Origin: Paracoccus sp. (in: a-proteobacteria)
GTDB lineage: Bacteria > Pseudomonadota > Alphaproteobacteria > Rhodobacterales > Rhodobacteraceae
Direction: 5' to 3'
Length of the DNA stretch: 64,000 nucleotides
Assembly (NCBI RefSeq): GCF_030538695.1
Contig: NZ_JAUNTN010000003.1
Location: forward strand, 100,774-164,773
A program made the position numbers and the translations under genes. The notes under the pieces were generated by a model, which did no database searches, was not told the origin of the DNA, and worked only from the letters and a program-made list of their open reading frames with translations. This document shows positions 17,102-27,300 of the stretch, piece after piece; within the stretch, counting starts at the first letter, position 1, and every line of letters starts with the position of its first letter.

Positions 17102-18405
17102 GCCTGACGGACGGTCTGTTCAGCGACCCGGAACTGGCGCGGATCATGGGCGACCCGGCGCGGCTGGCCGCGATGGGCCGGGTCGAGGCCGCGCTGGCCC
17201 GCATTCAGGGGCAGGCGGGGGTGATCCCGGCGGATGCGGCGGCGGCGGTGCAGGCCGTTGTCGCGACGTTTCAGCCTGACCCGGATGTACTGGCCCCGGC
17301 AGTCGCACGAGCGGGGATTGCCGCGCAAGCCTATGTCACGGCGCTGAAATCCGCCTGCGGGGACGCGGGCGGCTGGGCGCATTTCGGCGCAACCTCTCAG
17401 GATGTGCAGGATACGGCGCTGGTTTTGCAACTGCGCGAGGCGCTGGAGGTGCTGGCGGCACGGTTGATCCGGCTGGTGGATACGCTGGCGATCAAGGCGC
17501 AGGATAACGCTGAAACCCCGATCCCGGCGCGGACCCGGTTTCAGATTGCCGCGCCGACGACGCTTGGCGCCAAGATTGCGGTTTGGCAGGCCCCTTTGCA
17601 GCGGCATTTGCAGCGGCTCGGGGAGATGCGCCCACGCCTGCTGGCGCTGTCCTTTTACGGTGCCGCCGGGACGGGTGCGGCGCTTGGCGATCAGATGGGA
17701 CCGTTGCGCAAGGCGCTTGGCGCGGCGCTGGACCTGCCCGCGCCGGATATGCCCTGGCACAACGCCCGCGATGGCATGGGCGAGCTGGGCGGCTGGCTGT
17801 CGCTGGTCACGGGCAGTCTTGGCAAAATCGGGCTGGACCTGATCCTGCTGGCACAGTCCGAGGTTGCGGAAATCAGCGCCGGGCAGGGGGGCGGCTCGTC
17901 CACCATGCCGCAGAAATCCAACCCGGTTGCGGCCGAGGCGCTGGTAACGCTGGCGCGGCTGAACGCCAGCGATCTTGGCGGGCTGCATCAGGCGCTGATC
18001 CATGCGCAGGAACGCGACGGCAGCGCCATGGGCATCGAATGGGCGCTGTTGCCCGGCATGGTGATCCGCACCGGCGCGGCGCTGCGGCTGGCGCTGGAAC
18101 TGGCGGAGACGCTGGCCCCGCGCCCTGATGGCATTGCCGCGACTTTTGCCCGCGACCGGGGCCTGATGCTGGCCGAGGCAGCGGGCTTTGCCCTGTCCCG
18201 CGACATGCCGCGCAAACAGGCGCTGGCGCTGGTCGGGCAGGCGTTGCGCGACGTTGCGGCAAACCCGGACCTGACACTGGCGCAGGCGCTGATGCAGCTT
18301 GCGCCCGGCCGCGATTGGCTGGAAGAACTGGACCCCGCGCGGGCTTTGGGAGAGGCCCCCGCGCAGGCCCGTGCGGCCATAAAACCAACGGAGGAGACCC
18401 CATGA
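17098..18405 (+). CDS. pcaB: 3-carboxy-cis,cis-muconate cycloisomerase
   Basis: 435 residues, fumarase/argininosuccinate lyase superfamily. HFGATSQDVQDTALVLQLR near residue 100 and the signature GSSTMPQKSNPVAAE near 265 are clear. The enzyme lactonises 3-carboxymuconate to gamma-carboxymuconolactone, the PcaC substrate. The ATG at 17098 overlaps the upstream stop (ATGA); an earlier in-frame start would lie inside the upstream gene. The position after the BKACE gene and before TRAP genes is consistent with one pcaD-to-dctM transcript. Confidence 0.93.
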   Translation: MSLTDGLFSDPELARIMGDPARLAAMGRVEAALARIQGQAGVIPADAAAAVQAVVATFQPDPDVLAPAVARAGIAAQAYVTALKSACGDAGGWAHFGATSQDVQDTALVLQLREALEVLAARLIRLVDTLAIKAQDNAETPIPARTRFQIAAPTTLGAKIAVWQAPLQRHLQRLGEMRPRLLALSFYGAAGTGAALGDQMGPLRKALGAALDLPAPDMPWHNARDGMGELGGWLSLVTGSLGKIGLDLILLAQSEVAEISAGQGGGSSTMPQKSNPVAAEALVTLARLNASDLGGLHQALIHAQERDGSAMGIEWALLPGMVIRTGAALRLALELAETLAPRPDGIAATFARDRGLMLAEAAGFALSRDMPRKQALALVGQALRDVAANPDLTLAQALMQLAPGRDWLEELDPARALGEAPAQARAAIKPTEETP

Positions 18406-19418
18406 AAACCACCCTGTTCGCCGCGCTGACCGCGCTGGCCCTGACCCCCGCCGCACATGCGGCCGAGGTCACGCTGCGCCTGCAACATTTCCTGTCTGCA
18501 CAGGCCCCGATCCAGACCGAAGTGTTGGAGCCTTGGGCAAAAACCCTGTCCGAACAGTCGGATGGTCGGATCGAGGTGCAGATTTATCCGTCGATGCAGC
18601 TTGGCGGCAAACCGCCGCAGCTTTACGATCAGGCCCGCGATGGGGTGGTGGATATTTCCTGGACGCTGCTGGGTTACACGCCGGGCCGCTTCCCGGTGTC
18701 CGAGGTGTTCGAGCTGCCCTTCGTTGCCGGTTCCGCGACCCAAACCACCAATGCGCTGCAACAGTTTCAGGCCAAATATCTGGCCGATGAGCTGCGCGAT
18801 GTTCAGCCGCTGCTGCTGCACGCACCCGCCGCGTATAAGTTCCACCTGAAGGGTAAGCCGGTGAATACGCTGGCCGATCTGCGCGGGCTGAAGCTGCGTG
18901 CGCCCTCGCGGATGATGACCGACGCGCTGAACGCGCTTGGTGCTGTCGCGGTCGGGATGCCCGTCCCCGAGGTGCCGCAGGCGCTGACCACCGGCGTCAT
19001 CGACGGCGCACTGATCCCGTGGGAGGTCGTGGGTTCCCTGCGCGTCAATGAGATGGTCCGCGATCACACCGAAATCGGTGCTGAAAACGGGGGCATGTCC
19101 ACTTCGGTCATGGCGCTGGTGATGAACAAGGCGAAATACGACAGCCTGCCGGACGATCTGCGGGCGATCCTCGACGCCAACTCGGGCGTGGCGCTGGCGG
19201 CGCTGGCTGGCCCGGCCTTTGACCGTGCCGAGGAGGCCGAGCGGCAAAAGGCACTGGATGGCGGCGCGACTATTGCCGTGATCCCTGCGGATGCGCTGGC
19301 AGAATGGCAGGCGGCAACGCAGCCCATCACTGATGCCTGGCTGAAAACCATGGTGGATGCCGGCCATGACGGTCAGGCGATGCTGGATGACGCACGCGCC
19401 ATGATTGCGGCGCAGTAA
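18402..19418 (+). CDS. TRAP transporter substrate-binding protein (DctP family), pca-linked
   Basis: 338 residues with a Sec signal (MKTTLFAALTALALTPAAHA). The DctP fold is indicated by VQIYPSMQLGG, the FELPFVAGSA block, and LADLRGLKLRAPSR with the arginine that usually binds a substrate carboxylate (about 165-170). It is periplasmic and feeds the membrane subunits encoded next. It overlaps pcaB by ATGA and has GGAGGAG before its start, so it is co-expressed with the pca enzymes. The likely ligand is protocatechuate or another aromatic or ketoadipate-like acid, inferred from context. Confidence 0.88.
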   Translation: MKTTLFAALTALALTPAAHAAEVTLRLQHFLSAQAPIQTEVLEPWAKTLSEQSDGRIEVQIYPSMQLGGKPPQLYDQARDGVVDISWTLLGYTPGRFPVSEVFELPFVAGSATQTTNALQQFQAKYLADELRDVQPLLLHAPAAYKFHLKGKPVNTLADLRGLKLRAPSRMMTDALNALGAVAVGMPVPEVPQALTTGVIDGALIPWEVVGSLRVNEMVRDHTEIGAENGGMSTSVMALVMNKAKYDSLPDDLRAILDANSGVALAALAGPAFDRAEEAERQKALDGGATIAVIPADALAEWQAATQPITDAWLKTMVDAGHDGQAMLDDARAMIAAQ

Positions 19419-19427
19419 GGGGGCAGC

Positions 19428-19967
19428 ATGTCCGAGGTCGAGACCCTGACCGAACATCCGCATCCGGTCCCGGTTCCGGGCTGGCTGTCCTTTCTGACCC
19501 GCCTGTTCGCAGGAATAGGCGGGGCTACGCTGCTGGCGATGATGCTGATGACGGTGACTTCGGTTGTTCTGCGCAGCACCATCGGCCGCCCGATCCCCGG
19601 TGATTTCGAGCTGATCGAGCTGGGCAGCGCCGTGGCGATTTTCTGTTTCCTGCCGTGGTGCCAGATCAATGGCGGCAATGTGCTGGTGGATTTCTTTACC
19701 GCCAAGGCAGGGGCGCGGACCAATCACCTGCTGGAAGCGGTGGGAGATGTGATCTTTCTGGCGCTGGCGGCGCTGATTTTGTGGCGAATGTGGCACGGGG
19801 CGGCAGATATGCGGCAATATAATGAACAGACCATGGTGCTGCGGGCACCGGTCTGGTGGGCCTTTGCCATCATTCTGCCTGCGATGGCGCTGTTGGTGGC
19901 GACCTGTGCGGCGACGCTGATCGGGCATATCCATTCGGCGTTGGCGCGGACAGAGGTGGGGGCATGA
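19428..19967 (+). CDS. TRAP transporter small membrane subunit (DctQ family)
   Basis: 179 residues with four hydrophobic helices (about 18-42, 58-78, 96-117, 138-160), the standard DctQ topology. RPIPGDFELIELGSAVAIFCFLPWCQ is the typical family core. It helps form the TRAP complex with the large subunit. It starts nine bases after the binding-protein gene and overlaps the large-subunit gene by ATGA. Confidence 0.87.
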   Translation: MSEVETLTEHPHPVPVPGWLSFLTRLFAGIGGATLLAMMLMTVTSVVLRSTIGRPIPGDFELIELGSAVAIFCFLPWCQINGGNVLVDFFTAKAGARTNHLLEAVGDVIFLALAALILWRMWHGAADMRQYNEQTMVLRAPVWWAFAIILPAMALLVATCAATLIGHIHSALARTEVGA

Positions 19968-21283
19968 CCGGGATTGCCGCCGGGCTGACGGGTTTCGCGG
20001 TGCTGCTGGGGCTGATGGCCATTCGGGTGCCGATCGCCGTGGCGATGCTGGCTGTGGGGATCGGCGGTTATGGCCTGGTGAATGGCTGGATGCCCTTGCT
20101 GGCGATGCTGAAAACCGGGCCGTATTACCAGTTTTCGACCTATTCCCTGTCGGTGATCCCGCTGTTCGTCCTGATGGGCGAATTCGCCACCCGCGCCGGT
20201 ATGAGCCGCGCCCTGTTCCGCACCGCCGCCGCCTTTCTGGGCCACCACAAGGGCGGTCTGGCGATGGCCTCCGTGGGCGGGTGCGCGGCCTTTGGCGCGA
20301 TCTGCGGATCGTCTCTGGCGACTGCCGCCACCATGGCGCAGGTCGCCCTGCCCGAGATGAAACGCTATAACTACAGCGGCGCGCTGGCGACCGGCTCGCT
20401 GGCCGCTGGTGGGACATTGGGAATCCTGATTCCGCCCTCGGTCATTCTGGTGCTTTATGCGCTGATGACAGAACAAAGCATCGCCAAGATGTTCGTCGCC
20501 GCCATGGTGCCGGGGGTTCTGGCCGCTGTTGGCTATATGCTGGCGGTGGCGTGGTATGTGCGCCGCCATCCGGGCGAAGGCCCTGCCGCGCCCCGTGCCA
20601 CCTGGGCCGAGCGCCTGCTGGCGCTGCGCGAAACCTGGTCGATCATCCTGATTTTTGGGGTGGTGATTACCGGCATGTATCGTGGCTGGTTCACCCCGAC
20701 CGAGGCCGCCGCAGTCGGGGCCTTTGGTGCCTTTGTGCTGGCGGTTCTGCATGGTGGGATGCGGCTGAAGGGGCTGATGGCCTGTCTGCGCGGTACGGCG
20801 ACCACCAGCGCGATGATCTTTCTGATCCTGCTGGGGGCCGAAACCTTCAATGCTTTCTTGGCGCAGACCCGCACACCGATGCTGGCGGCGCAGATGATTA
20901 CCGAATCCGGCCGGTCGCCAATGCTGGTGCTGGCGGCGATTCTGGCGCTGTATCTGGCGCTGGGTTGCGTGATGGACAGCATGTCGATGTTGTTGCTGAC
21001 CATCCCGATTTTCTACCCGATCATTGCGGGTCTCGATTTCGGCATGACGCCCGAGGAAACCGCGATCTGGTTCGGCATCCTTGCCGTGATCGTGGTCGAG
21101 GTCGGGCTGATAACGCCGCCTGTGGGGATGAACGTCTTTATCATCAACGGGCTGGCTAAAGATGTGCCGATGTGGGACAGCTTCCGCGGGGTCATGCCGT
21201 TTCTGGTCAGTGACATTCTGCGGATTTTGCTGCTGATCGCCTTTCCCTTCATCACGCTGGGGCTGGTGCGGGCGCTGGGTTAG
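19964..21283 (+). CDS. TRAP transporter large permease subunit (DctM family)
   Basis: 439 residues, about 12 membrane segments. Diagnostic blocks include IPLFVLMGEFATRAGMSR, the AICGSSLATAATMAQVALPEM re-entrant loop, GGTLGILIPPSVILVLYALM, and GLITPPVGMNVFIINGLAKD. It is the sodium-coupled translocation subunit. The ATG at 19964 overlaps the dctQ stop. Last gene of the pca operon, followed by a GC-rich hairpin at 21301. Confidence 0.9.
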   Translation: MTGIAAGLTGFAVLLGLMAIRVPIAVAMLAVGIGGYGLVNGWMPLLAMLKTGPYYQFSTYSLSVIPLFVLMGEFATRAGMSRALFRTAAAFLGHHKGGLAMASVGGCAAFGAICGSSLATAATMAQVALPEMKRYNYSGALATGSLAAGGTLGILIPPSVILVLYALMTEQSIAKMFVAAMVPGVLAAVGYMLAVAWYVRRHPGEGPAAPRATWAERLLALRETWSIILIFGVVITGMYRGWFTPTEAAAVGAFGAFVLAVLHGGMRLKGLMACLRGTATTSAMIFLILLGAETFNAFLAQTRTPMLAAQMITESGRSPMLVLAAILALYLALGCVMDSMSMLLLTIPIFYPIIAGLDFGMTPEETAIWFGILAVIVVEVGLITPPVGMNVFIINGLAKDVPMWDSFRGVMPFLVSDILRILLLIAFPFITLGLVRALG

Positions 21284-21300
21284 GTTGCGCCTGCTGAGAA

Positions 21301-21321
21301 CCGGGGGCTTCGCGCCCCCGG
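21301..21321 (+). terminator. Likely terminator of the pca-TRAP operon
   Basis: CCGGGGGC (21301-21308) pairs with GCCCCCGG (21314-21321) across a 5-base loop, 18 bases after the dctM stop. A T5 run follows about 14 bases later rather than immediately, so efficiency is uncertain. It lies between convergent genes. Confidence 0.55.
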
Positions 21322-21359
21322 ACCCCCGCGGGATATTTTTGTGAAGAAGAAAGCGGTTG

Positions 21360-22571
21360 TCAGCCGGCCATTGCCGCGCGGATGACGCGGCCGATGCGGG
21401 CCACGCCTTCGTTGATCTGCGGGGCGTCAGCCAGCGAGAAGCTGAGGCGGATGGTATTTTTCCCCGACCCATCGGCAAAGAAAGCCCCGCCGGGGACAAA
21501 GGCGACACGCTCGGTCCTGATGGCCTGTGCCAGCAATTCCGCACCGTCGATTCCTTCGGGCAGGGTGATCCAGACGAACATGCCGCCATCGGGGCGCGAC
21601 CAGGTGACACCCTCGGGCATCTCGCGCGCCAGCGCGGCCAGCATGGCGTCGCGCCGGGTGCGATAGGTGTCGCGCAGGCCCGCCACATGGGTATCGAACA
21701 GCTTTGCCGCCACATTGGCCGTTGCAATCTGGTTCAGGCTGGCGGTGTGCAGGTCGGCGGCCTGTTTCATCAGCACCAGCCGGTCGATGATCTGCCGTGC
21801 CGCCACGATCCAGCCCAGCCGCAGCCCCGGCGCGAGAGTTTTGGAAAATGACCCGCAATAGATCGTGCGGCAGGCGTCCAGATCGCCCTTACGCGCAATT
21901 TCCAGCGCCAGAACCGGCGGGATCGGGTCGCCGGAATAGCGCAACTGTTGATAGGCGCCATCCTCGATCACCGCGATGTCCAGCGATTCCGCCAGATCCA
22001 GCAGCCGTTCGCGCCCCGCAAGGTCCAGTGTTTCGCCCGTGGGGTTGGCGAAATCCGCCGAGAGATAGGCGAATTTGACCCGCCCCGGCGCTGCATCCGT
22101 GGCGATGTCGGCGGGGTCGCGATTGTCCATCGGGTCCAGCCGGGCATAGCGCGGTTCATAGGCGTTGAAGGCGCCCAAGGCCCCCAGATAGGTTGGCCAT
22201 TCCACCAGCGCGGTATCGCCCGGCGACAGCAGCAGCTTGCCCAGATAATCCAGCGCCTGCTGTGACCCCGAGGTAATCAGGATGTGATCGGCGTCGCAGG
22301 GAATCCCGATCTGCGCCATCCGCCCGGCCAGCCATTCGCGCAGGGGCTTATAGCCCTCGGACACCGAATATTGCAGTGCGGTCGCCGCGCCCGGTCCGGT
22401 CAGGGCGTCATTCATCGCGTCGCGGAAAGCGTCTGCCGGGAACAATGCCGGATCAGGGATTCCGCCAGCAAAAGAAATAATATCCGGCTGATCCAGCAGT
22501 TTCAGCAATTCCCGGATCTCGGATGCTTTCATCCGCGACATGCGCGATGCCAGAACCTGCTGCCAATCCAT
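21360..22571 (-). CDS. PLP-dependent aminotransferase, class I/II (2-aminoadipate aminotransferase-like)
   Basis: 403 residues. The N-terminal ISFAGGIPDPALFP, the TSGSQQALDYLGKLLLSPGD cofactor-binding block (about 103-122), DFANPTGETL, IEDGAYQQLRY and the PLP lysine in SFSKTLAPGLRLGW (about 245) match the LysN/Aro8-like subgroup related to MocR effector domains, with no DNA-binding domain. It transfers amino groups from amino acids such as 2-aminoadipate, aromatic or branched-chain residues to 2-oxoglutarate. It is convergent with the pca operon and 51 bases upstream of aroQ. Exact substrate uncertain. Confidence 0.8.
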   Translation of the reverse strand: MDWQQVLASRMSRMKASEIRELLKLLDQPDIISFAGGIPDPALFPADAFRDAMNDALTGPGAATALQYSVSEGYKPLREWLAGRMAQIGIPCDADHILITSGSQQALDYLGKLLLSPGDTALVEWPTYLGALGAFNAYEPRYARLDPMDNRDPADIATDAAPGRVKFAYLSADFANPTGETLDLAGRERLLDLAESLDIAVIEDGAYQQLRYSGDPIPPVLALEIARKGDLDACRTIYCGSFSKTLAPGLRLGWIVAARQIIDRLVLMKQAADLHTASLNQIATANVAAKLFDTHVAGLRDTYRTRRDAMLAALAREMPEGVTWSRPDGGMFVWITLPEGIDGAELLAQAIRTERVAFVPGGAFFADGSGKNTIRLSFSLADAPQINEGVARIGRVIRAAMAG

Positions 22572-22622
22572 ATCCGACCCCCGGTTGTGATTCGCACAAA
22601 TTGGCCCTGTCCGGGGGCCAAG

Positions 22623-23054
22623 TCAATCGCTGCAAAGCTGGCAGATGCGGCGGGCTGCGGCGGCATAGCCCTCCAGACCAAGGCCCGCAATCACCCCATC
22701 GGCCCGCAGCGAGACATAAGAATGATGCCGGAATGCCTCGCGTTTATGCACCTGAGAGATGTGGACCTCGATCACCGGGCCTTCAAAGGCGTTCAGCGCA
22801 TCCAGAATGGCCACTGAAGTATGCGTATAGGCACCGGGGTTGATGATGATGCCACAGGCTTCATGCCGGGCCTGATGAATCCAGTCGATCAACTGGCCCT
22901 CGTGGTTGGATTGCAATTGATGGATGCGGAACCCCGGCGCGGCGGCCTGTGCGGTGGTTTCCACATCGGCCAGCGTCTCGCGGCCATAGATTTCAGGCTG
23001 GCGCTGACCCAGAAGGTTCAGGTTCGGACCGTTCAGCAGAAAGATGGTTTTCAT
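22623..23054 (-). CDS. aroQ: Type II 3-dehydroquinate dehydratase
   Basis: 143 residues, the compact dodecameric type II enzyme. [19 protein letters not shown] holds the catalytic Arg18 and Tyr23; [30 protein letters not shown] and [10 protein letters not shown] are the other active-site loops. It interconverts 3-dehydroquinate and 3-dehydroshikimate, serving either the shikimate pathway or quinate breakdown. The ATG at 23054 is preferred over one 24 bases upstream because GAGGG lies seven bases before it and it starts directly with the first beta strand. Proximity to a PQQ quinate/glucose dehydrogenase and pca genes makes a catabolic role possible. Confidence 0.93.
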   Translation of the reverse strand: MKTIFLLNGPNLNLLGQRQPEIYGRETLADVETTAQAAAPGFRIHQLQSNHEGQLIDWIHQARHEACGIIINPGAYTHTSVAILDALNAFEGPVIEVHISQVHKREAFRHHSYVSLRADGVIAGLGLEGYAAAARRICQLCSD

Positions 23055-23159
23055 CGGATACCCTCTGTTTCGGGTCACTATGCGGCGAGCGGGTGAGGAT
23101 TTCCAGCGGCTGTTATGGTTTCATTAGGTTTTCATCTGTATGCTGGTGCGGACAGGTGA

Positions 23160-24314
23160 ATGAGGCCGGGAATGGGCAGGATCGCGCGGGCTTTGGCCGT
23201 GCTTTGGGTGATGATGGCGGGGGCCGCGCTGGCGCAGCAAGGCCCGGCGGAGGTCGGTGTGGTGACGCTGACCCCGCGTGAGGTGCCTTTTATCGAGACT
23301 CTGCCGGGCCGGGCAGAGGCGTTCCAGACCGCCGACATCCGCCCACGCGTGGGTGGCGTGATTGCCGAAGTGTTTTATGATCCCGGTCAGCCGGTGCGGG
23401 CGGGCGATCTGTTGTTCCGCATCGAGGATGATACCTACAGCGCCTCACTTCAGGCTGCGCAGGCCGAGGTCAAGCGTGCTGATGCCGCTGTGACCGCTGC
23501 GCGTTCCGCGCTGACGCGGGCGCGGTCGCTGGCGGGGACGGCCTCGACCCGTGTCACGATAGAAAACGCCGAGGTGGCGCTGGCGCAGGCCGAGGCGCAG
23601 TTCAGCGCCGCGCAGGCGCAGGAAAAGCTGGCGCAGCTTGATCTGGACGAAACGCAGATCCGCAGCCCGATCGACGGCGTGCCGGATATTGCACAGGTCA
23701 CGATTGGCAGCGTGGTGACGGCCAATCAGGCGGCGGCGTTGACGACGGTGCGACGGCTGGACCCGATTTTCGTCGATGTGCAGCAGTCCAGCGCCGCAAT
23801 TCTGCGCCGGGATGAGCGGGTGCGACAAGGCAGCCTGACCCTTGCCGACCGGCTGGAGGTGGACCTGACGCTGGAGGACGGCAGCACTTATTCCCGGCAT
23901 GGCCGTATGGTCACACCGGGCAGTTCGGTTTCGACCACTACCGGCACCACGCGCGAGCGGTTCCAGTTCGACAACCCCGAGCGGCGGATTTTGCCGGGCC
24001 AGTTCCTGCGCGTGCAGGTGACGGTTGGCACGACGCGCGCCCTGCTGGTGCCGCAGCGGGCAACCAGCCGCGCCGCTGATGGCACGCTGACCGTCTTTCT
24101 GGCCCGGGATGGCCGTGCGGTTCAGGTCACGCTGACCGAGGCCGGGACCGCCGATAACGCCTGGATCGTGACCGATGGCGCGCAGGCCGGGGATCAGGTG
24201 ATCGTGGACGGGTTGCAAGACCTGCGCAACGGTGCCGAGGTCACGCCGGTGCCGGTGACGATCTCGGCGGACGGGGTGGTGAACGACGGTGCCGTGGCGC
24301 AGGCAGGCGGCTGA
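23160..24314 (+). CDS. RND efflux periplasmic adaptor subunit (AcrA/MexA family)
   Basis: 384 residues. A signal peptide covers about 1-26 (ending in AGAALAQQ). The first lipoyl half with RVGGVIAEVFYDPGQPVRAGDLLFRI lies near 60-90, an alanine-rich coiled-coil hairpin about 95-165, then DETQIRSPIDGVP, the second lipoyl half, and beta-barrel and membrane-proximal domains with QVIVDGLQDLRNGAEVTPV near the end. It links the inner-membrane pump to an outer-membrane channel. No lipobox cysteine is present. It overlaps the pump gene by ATGA. No TetR regulator or outer-membrane channel gene is adjacent. Confidence 0.92.
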   Translation: MRPGMGRIARALAVLWVMMAGAALAQQGPAEVGVVTLTPREVPFIETLPGRAEAFQTADIRPRVGGVIAEVFYDPGQPVRAGDLLFRIEDDTYSASLQAAQAEVKRADAAVTAARSALTRARSLAGTASTRVTIENAEVALAQAEAQFSAAQAQEKLAQLDLDETQIRSPIDGVPDIAQVTIGSVVTANQAAALTTVRRLDPIFVDVQQSSAAILRRDERVRQGSLTLADRLEVDLTLEDGSTYSRHGRMVTPGSSVSTTTGTTRERFQFDNPERRILPGQFLRVQVTVGTTRALLVPQRATSRAADGTLTVFLARDGRAVQVTLTEAGTADNAWIVTDGAQAGDQVIVDGLQDLRNGAEVTPVPVTISADGVVNDGAVAQAGG

Positions 24315-27300
24315 TGGGCGGGTTTTTCATCTCGCGCCCGGTGTTTGCATGGGTACTGGCGATTGTGACCATGCTGGCGGGGGTGTGGGCCTTGCGGGTG
24401 CTGCCGGTGCAGCAATATCCCGACATTGCCCCGCCGACCGTGCGGATCAGCGCCAGCTATCCCGGTGCCACGGCCGAGGCCGTGCAGGCATCCGTCACCC
24501 GCGTGATCGAGGACGGGATGACCGGCATTGACGGGCTGCTCTATATGGAATCGGCCTCGTCGCAGGGCAGTTCACGGATTACCCTGACCTTTGCCGCCCA
24601 TATCGACCCGCTGGATGCGCAATCCGAGGTGCAGACGCAGGTCGGTCAGATCGAACGTCGCCTGCCCGATGCGGTGCGCCAGCAGGGGGTGAATGTCACC
24701 CGATCGACCAGCGCCTTTCTGATGGTGGCGACGCTGATGGACAGCACCGGCAGCTATGATTCGCTGCAACTGGCCGATATTGTCAGCTCGACCGTGGAAG
24801 GTCCGGTGCAACGCACGCCGGGCGTGGGCGGGATCAGCGTTTTCGGTTCAGGTTATGCCATGCGGGTCTGGCTGGACCCGCTGTCGCTGGTGCGGTTTCA
24901 ACTGACGCCTGCCGATGTGGTGTCGGCGGTGCAGGCGCAGAATACTACGGTTTCGGTGGGGTCTTTGGGCGATCAGCCTGCCGTGCAGGGACAGCAGTTC
25001 ACCGCCACCGTCACCGCGCAAAGCCAGCTTCGCACGGTCGAGCAATTCCAGAATATCCTGCTGAAAACCGAACCGGATGGTGGGGCGGTCTATCTTGGCG
25101 ATGTGGCGCGGGTCGAGGTCGGGCAGGAAAGCTATCGCGGCGGTTCGCGCATGAACGGGCTGCCCGCGGCGGGGTTCGGGATCAATCTGGCCGATGGGGC
25201 CAATGCCGTGGACACATCGGCGGCGGTGCAGGAAACGCTGGCCCGGCTGACCCCGGCCTTGCCCGAGGGGCTGGGTTTTCAGGTCGCCTATGACACGTCG
25301 CCCTTTGTCGAACGCTCGATTGAACGGGTCTATCACACGCTGGCCGAGGCCGCTGTTCTGGTGGTGCTGATCCTGCTGATTTTCCTGCAAACATGGCGGG
25401 CGACGCTGATCCCGATGGTGGCGGTGCCGGTGGTGCTGCTGGGGACGCTGGCGGTGCTGTATGCTGCGGGGTTCAGCATCAACACCCTGACCCTGTTCGC
25501 GCTGGTGCTGGCCATTGGCCTGCTGGTTGATGACGCCATCGTGGTGGTCGAGAATGTCGAGCGCCTGATGCATGACGAAGGGATGCGCCCGTTCGAGGCC
25601 ACCCGGCAAAGTATGGGCGAGATCACCGGCGCGCTGATTGGCATTGTCGTGGTGCTGTCGGCGGTGTTCCTGCCGATGGCCTTCTTTCCCGGCGCGGCGG
25701 GGGTGATTTACCGGCAGTTCTCGCTGACCATCATTGCGGCGATGGTGCTGTCGCTGGCGGTGGCGGTGATCCTGACGCCCGCGCTTTGCGCCAGCCTGTT
25801 GCGCCAACGCGACAGCGCCCCGGATTTCGCGCTGGCCCGCTGGTTCAACCGCAACCTTGACCGGCTGCGCGATGGTTATGGGCGGGCGGTCGAATGGCTG
25901 TTGCCGCGTCCCTTTCTGCTGGTGGTAATGCTGCTGGCGATCATTGCGGCAAGCTGGCAGGTGTGGGGGCGGCTGAACGCCTCCTTCCTGCCGCAAGAGG
26001 ATCAGGGGGTGCTGATGGTGCGCATCAACCTGACCGAAGGTTCGACCAGCCAGCAGACGCTTTCGGTCGTCCAGCAGGTCGAGGATTACCTGCGCGACCA
26101 TGAATCCCGCGATGTGGATTCGGTGATGGCGGCGCTTGGGTTTGGTTTCGGCGGCTCCAGTCAGGGCCGGGCGATGCTGTTCGTCAAGCTGAAACCGTTT
26201 GAGGAGCGCCTGACCCCGGAACGCGCGGCCGGGGCCATTGCGCAGCGTGGCAATGATGCGTTCCGTGACAACCGCGCGGGCCGGGTCAGTTTCCAGCAAC
26301 CGCCGACGGTGCGGGGGTTGGGCAATCAGGCCGGGTTCTCGATGTATCTGGTCGATTACGCCGACAGCGGGGTGGATGCGCTGCGGGCGGCCTCGGATCA
26401 GCTTGTCCAGATCGCCGGGGACAATCCACTGACCAGCGGTGTGGATAATGGCAACAATGCCGACGAACCGGCGCTGAAGATCAACATTGACCAGCAAAAG
26501 GCCGAAAGTCTTGGGATTTCGCTGGCCGGGGTCAATGCGATGCTGTCCACGGTGTTTTCGGGAACCGAGGTGAATGATTTTACCCTTGGTTCCAGCCTGC
26601 GCCCGGTGATCGTTCAGGCGGATGCGCCGTTTCGGATGCAGCCCGACGACATCGGCAAATGGTATGCCCGCAATTCCGGGGGCGAGATGGTGCCTTTTAC
26701 CGCCTTTATGACGACAAGTTGGGAACCCGTCGCGCCAAGCCTCGCGCGGTTTGACGGCACCCCCGCCCTGTCCATGAGCGGGGAGCCGGGGCAGGGGGCA
26801 AGCTCGGGTCAGGCGATGGACGCAATTCAGGCGATGGTGGCCGAGATGCCCGGCGGTTACGGTGTGGCATGGACGGGGATCAGCTATCAGGAACGACAGT
26901 CCGGCGATCAGGCACCGATGCTTTATGCGCTGTCGATGCTGATTGTATTCCTTGCGCTGGCGGCGCTTTATGAAAGCTGGTCGGTGCCTTTTGCGGTGAT
27001 GCTGTCAGTGCCGGTGGGGGTGCTGGGGGCGCTGCTGGCGGCATGGGCACTGGGCCAGTCGGATGACGTTTATTTCAAGGTCGGCATCTTGACCACCATC
27101 GGCCTGTCGGCGCGCAATGCCATTCTGATCGTCGAGTTTGCCGAAACGCTTTACGCGGGCGGTATGGACCTGCACCGTGCGGCGGTTCAGGCTGCGCGAC
27201 AGCGGTTGCGCCCGATCCTGATGACGACGCTGACATTCATGTTCGGGGTGCTGCCGCTGGCGATTGCGACCGGGGCTGGGGCCAAGGCACAAAATGCCAT

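Noticed and set aside
17988-21727. Long minus-strand frames opposite pcaB, the TRAP genes and the aminotransferase
   Set aside because: Arg/Pro/Gln-rich antisense shadows; both strands cannot be coding with such different composition, and the pca/TRAP frames carry family motifs.
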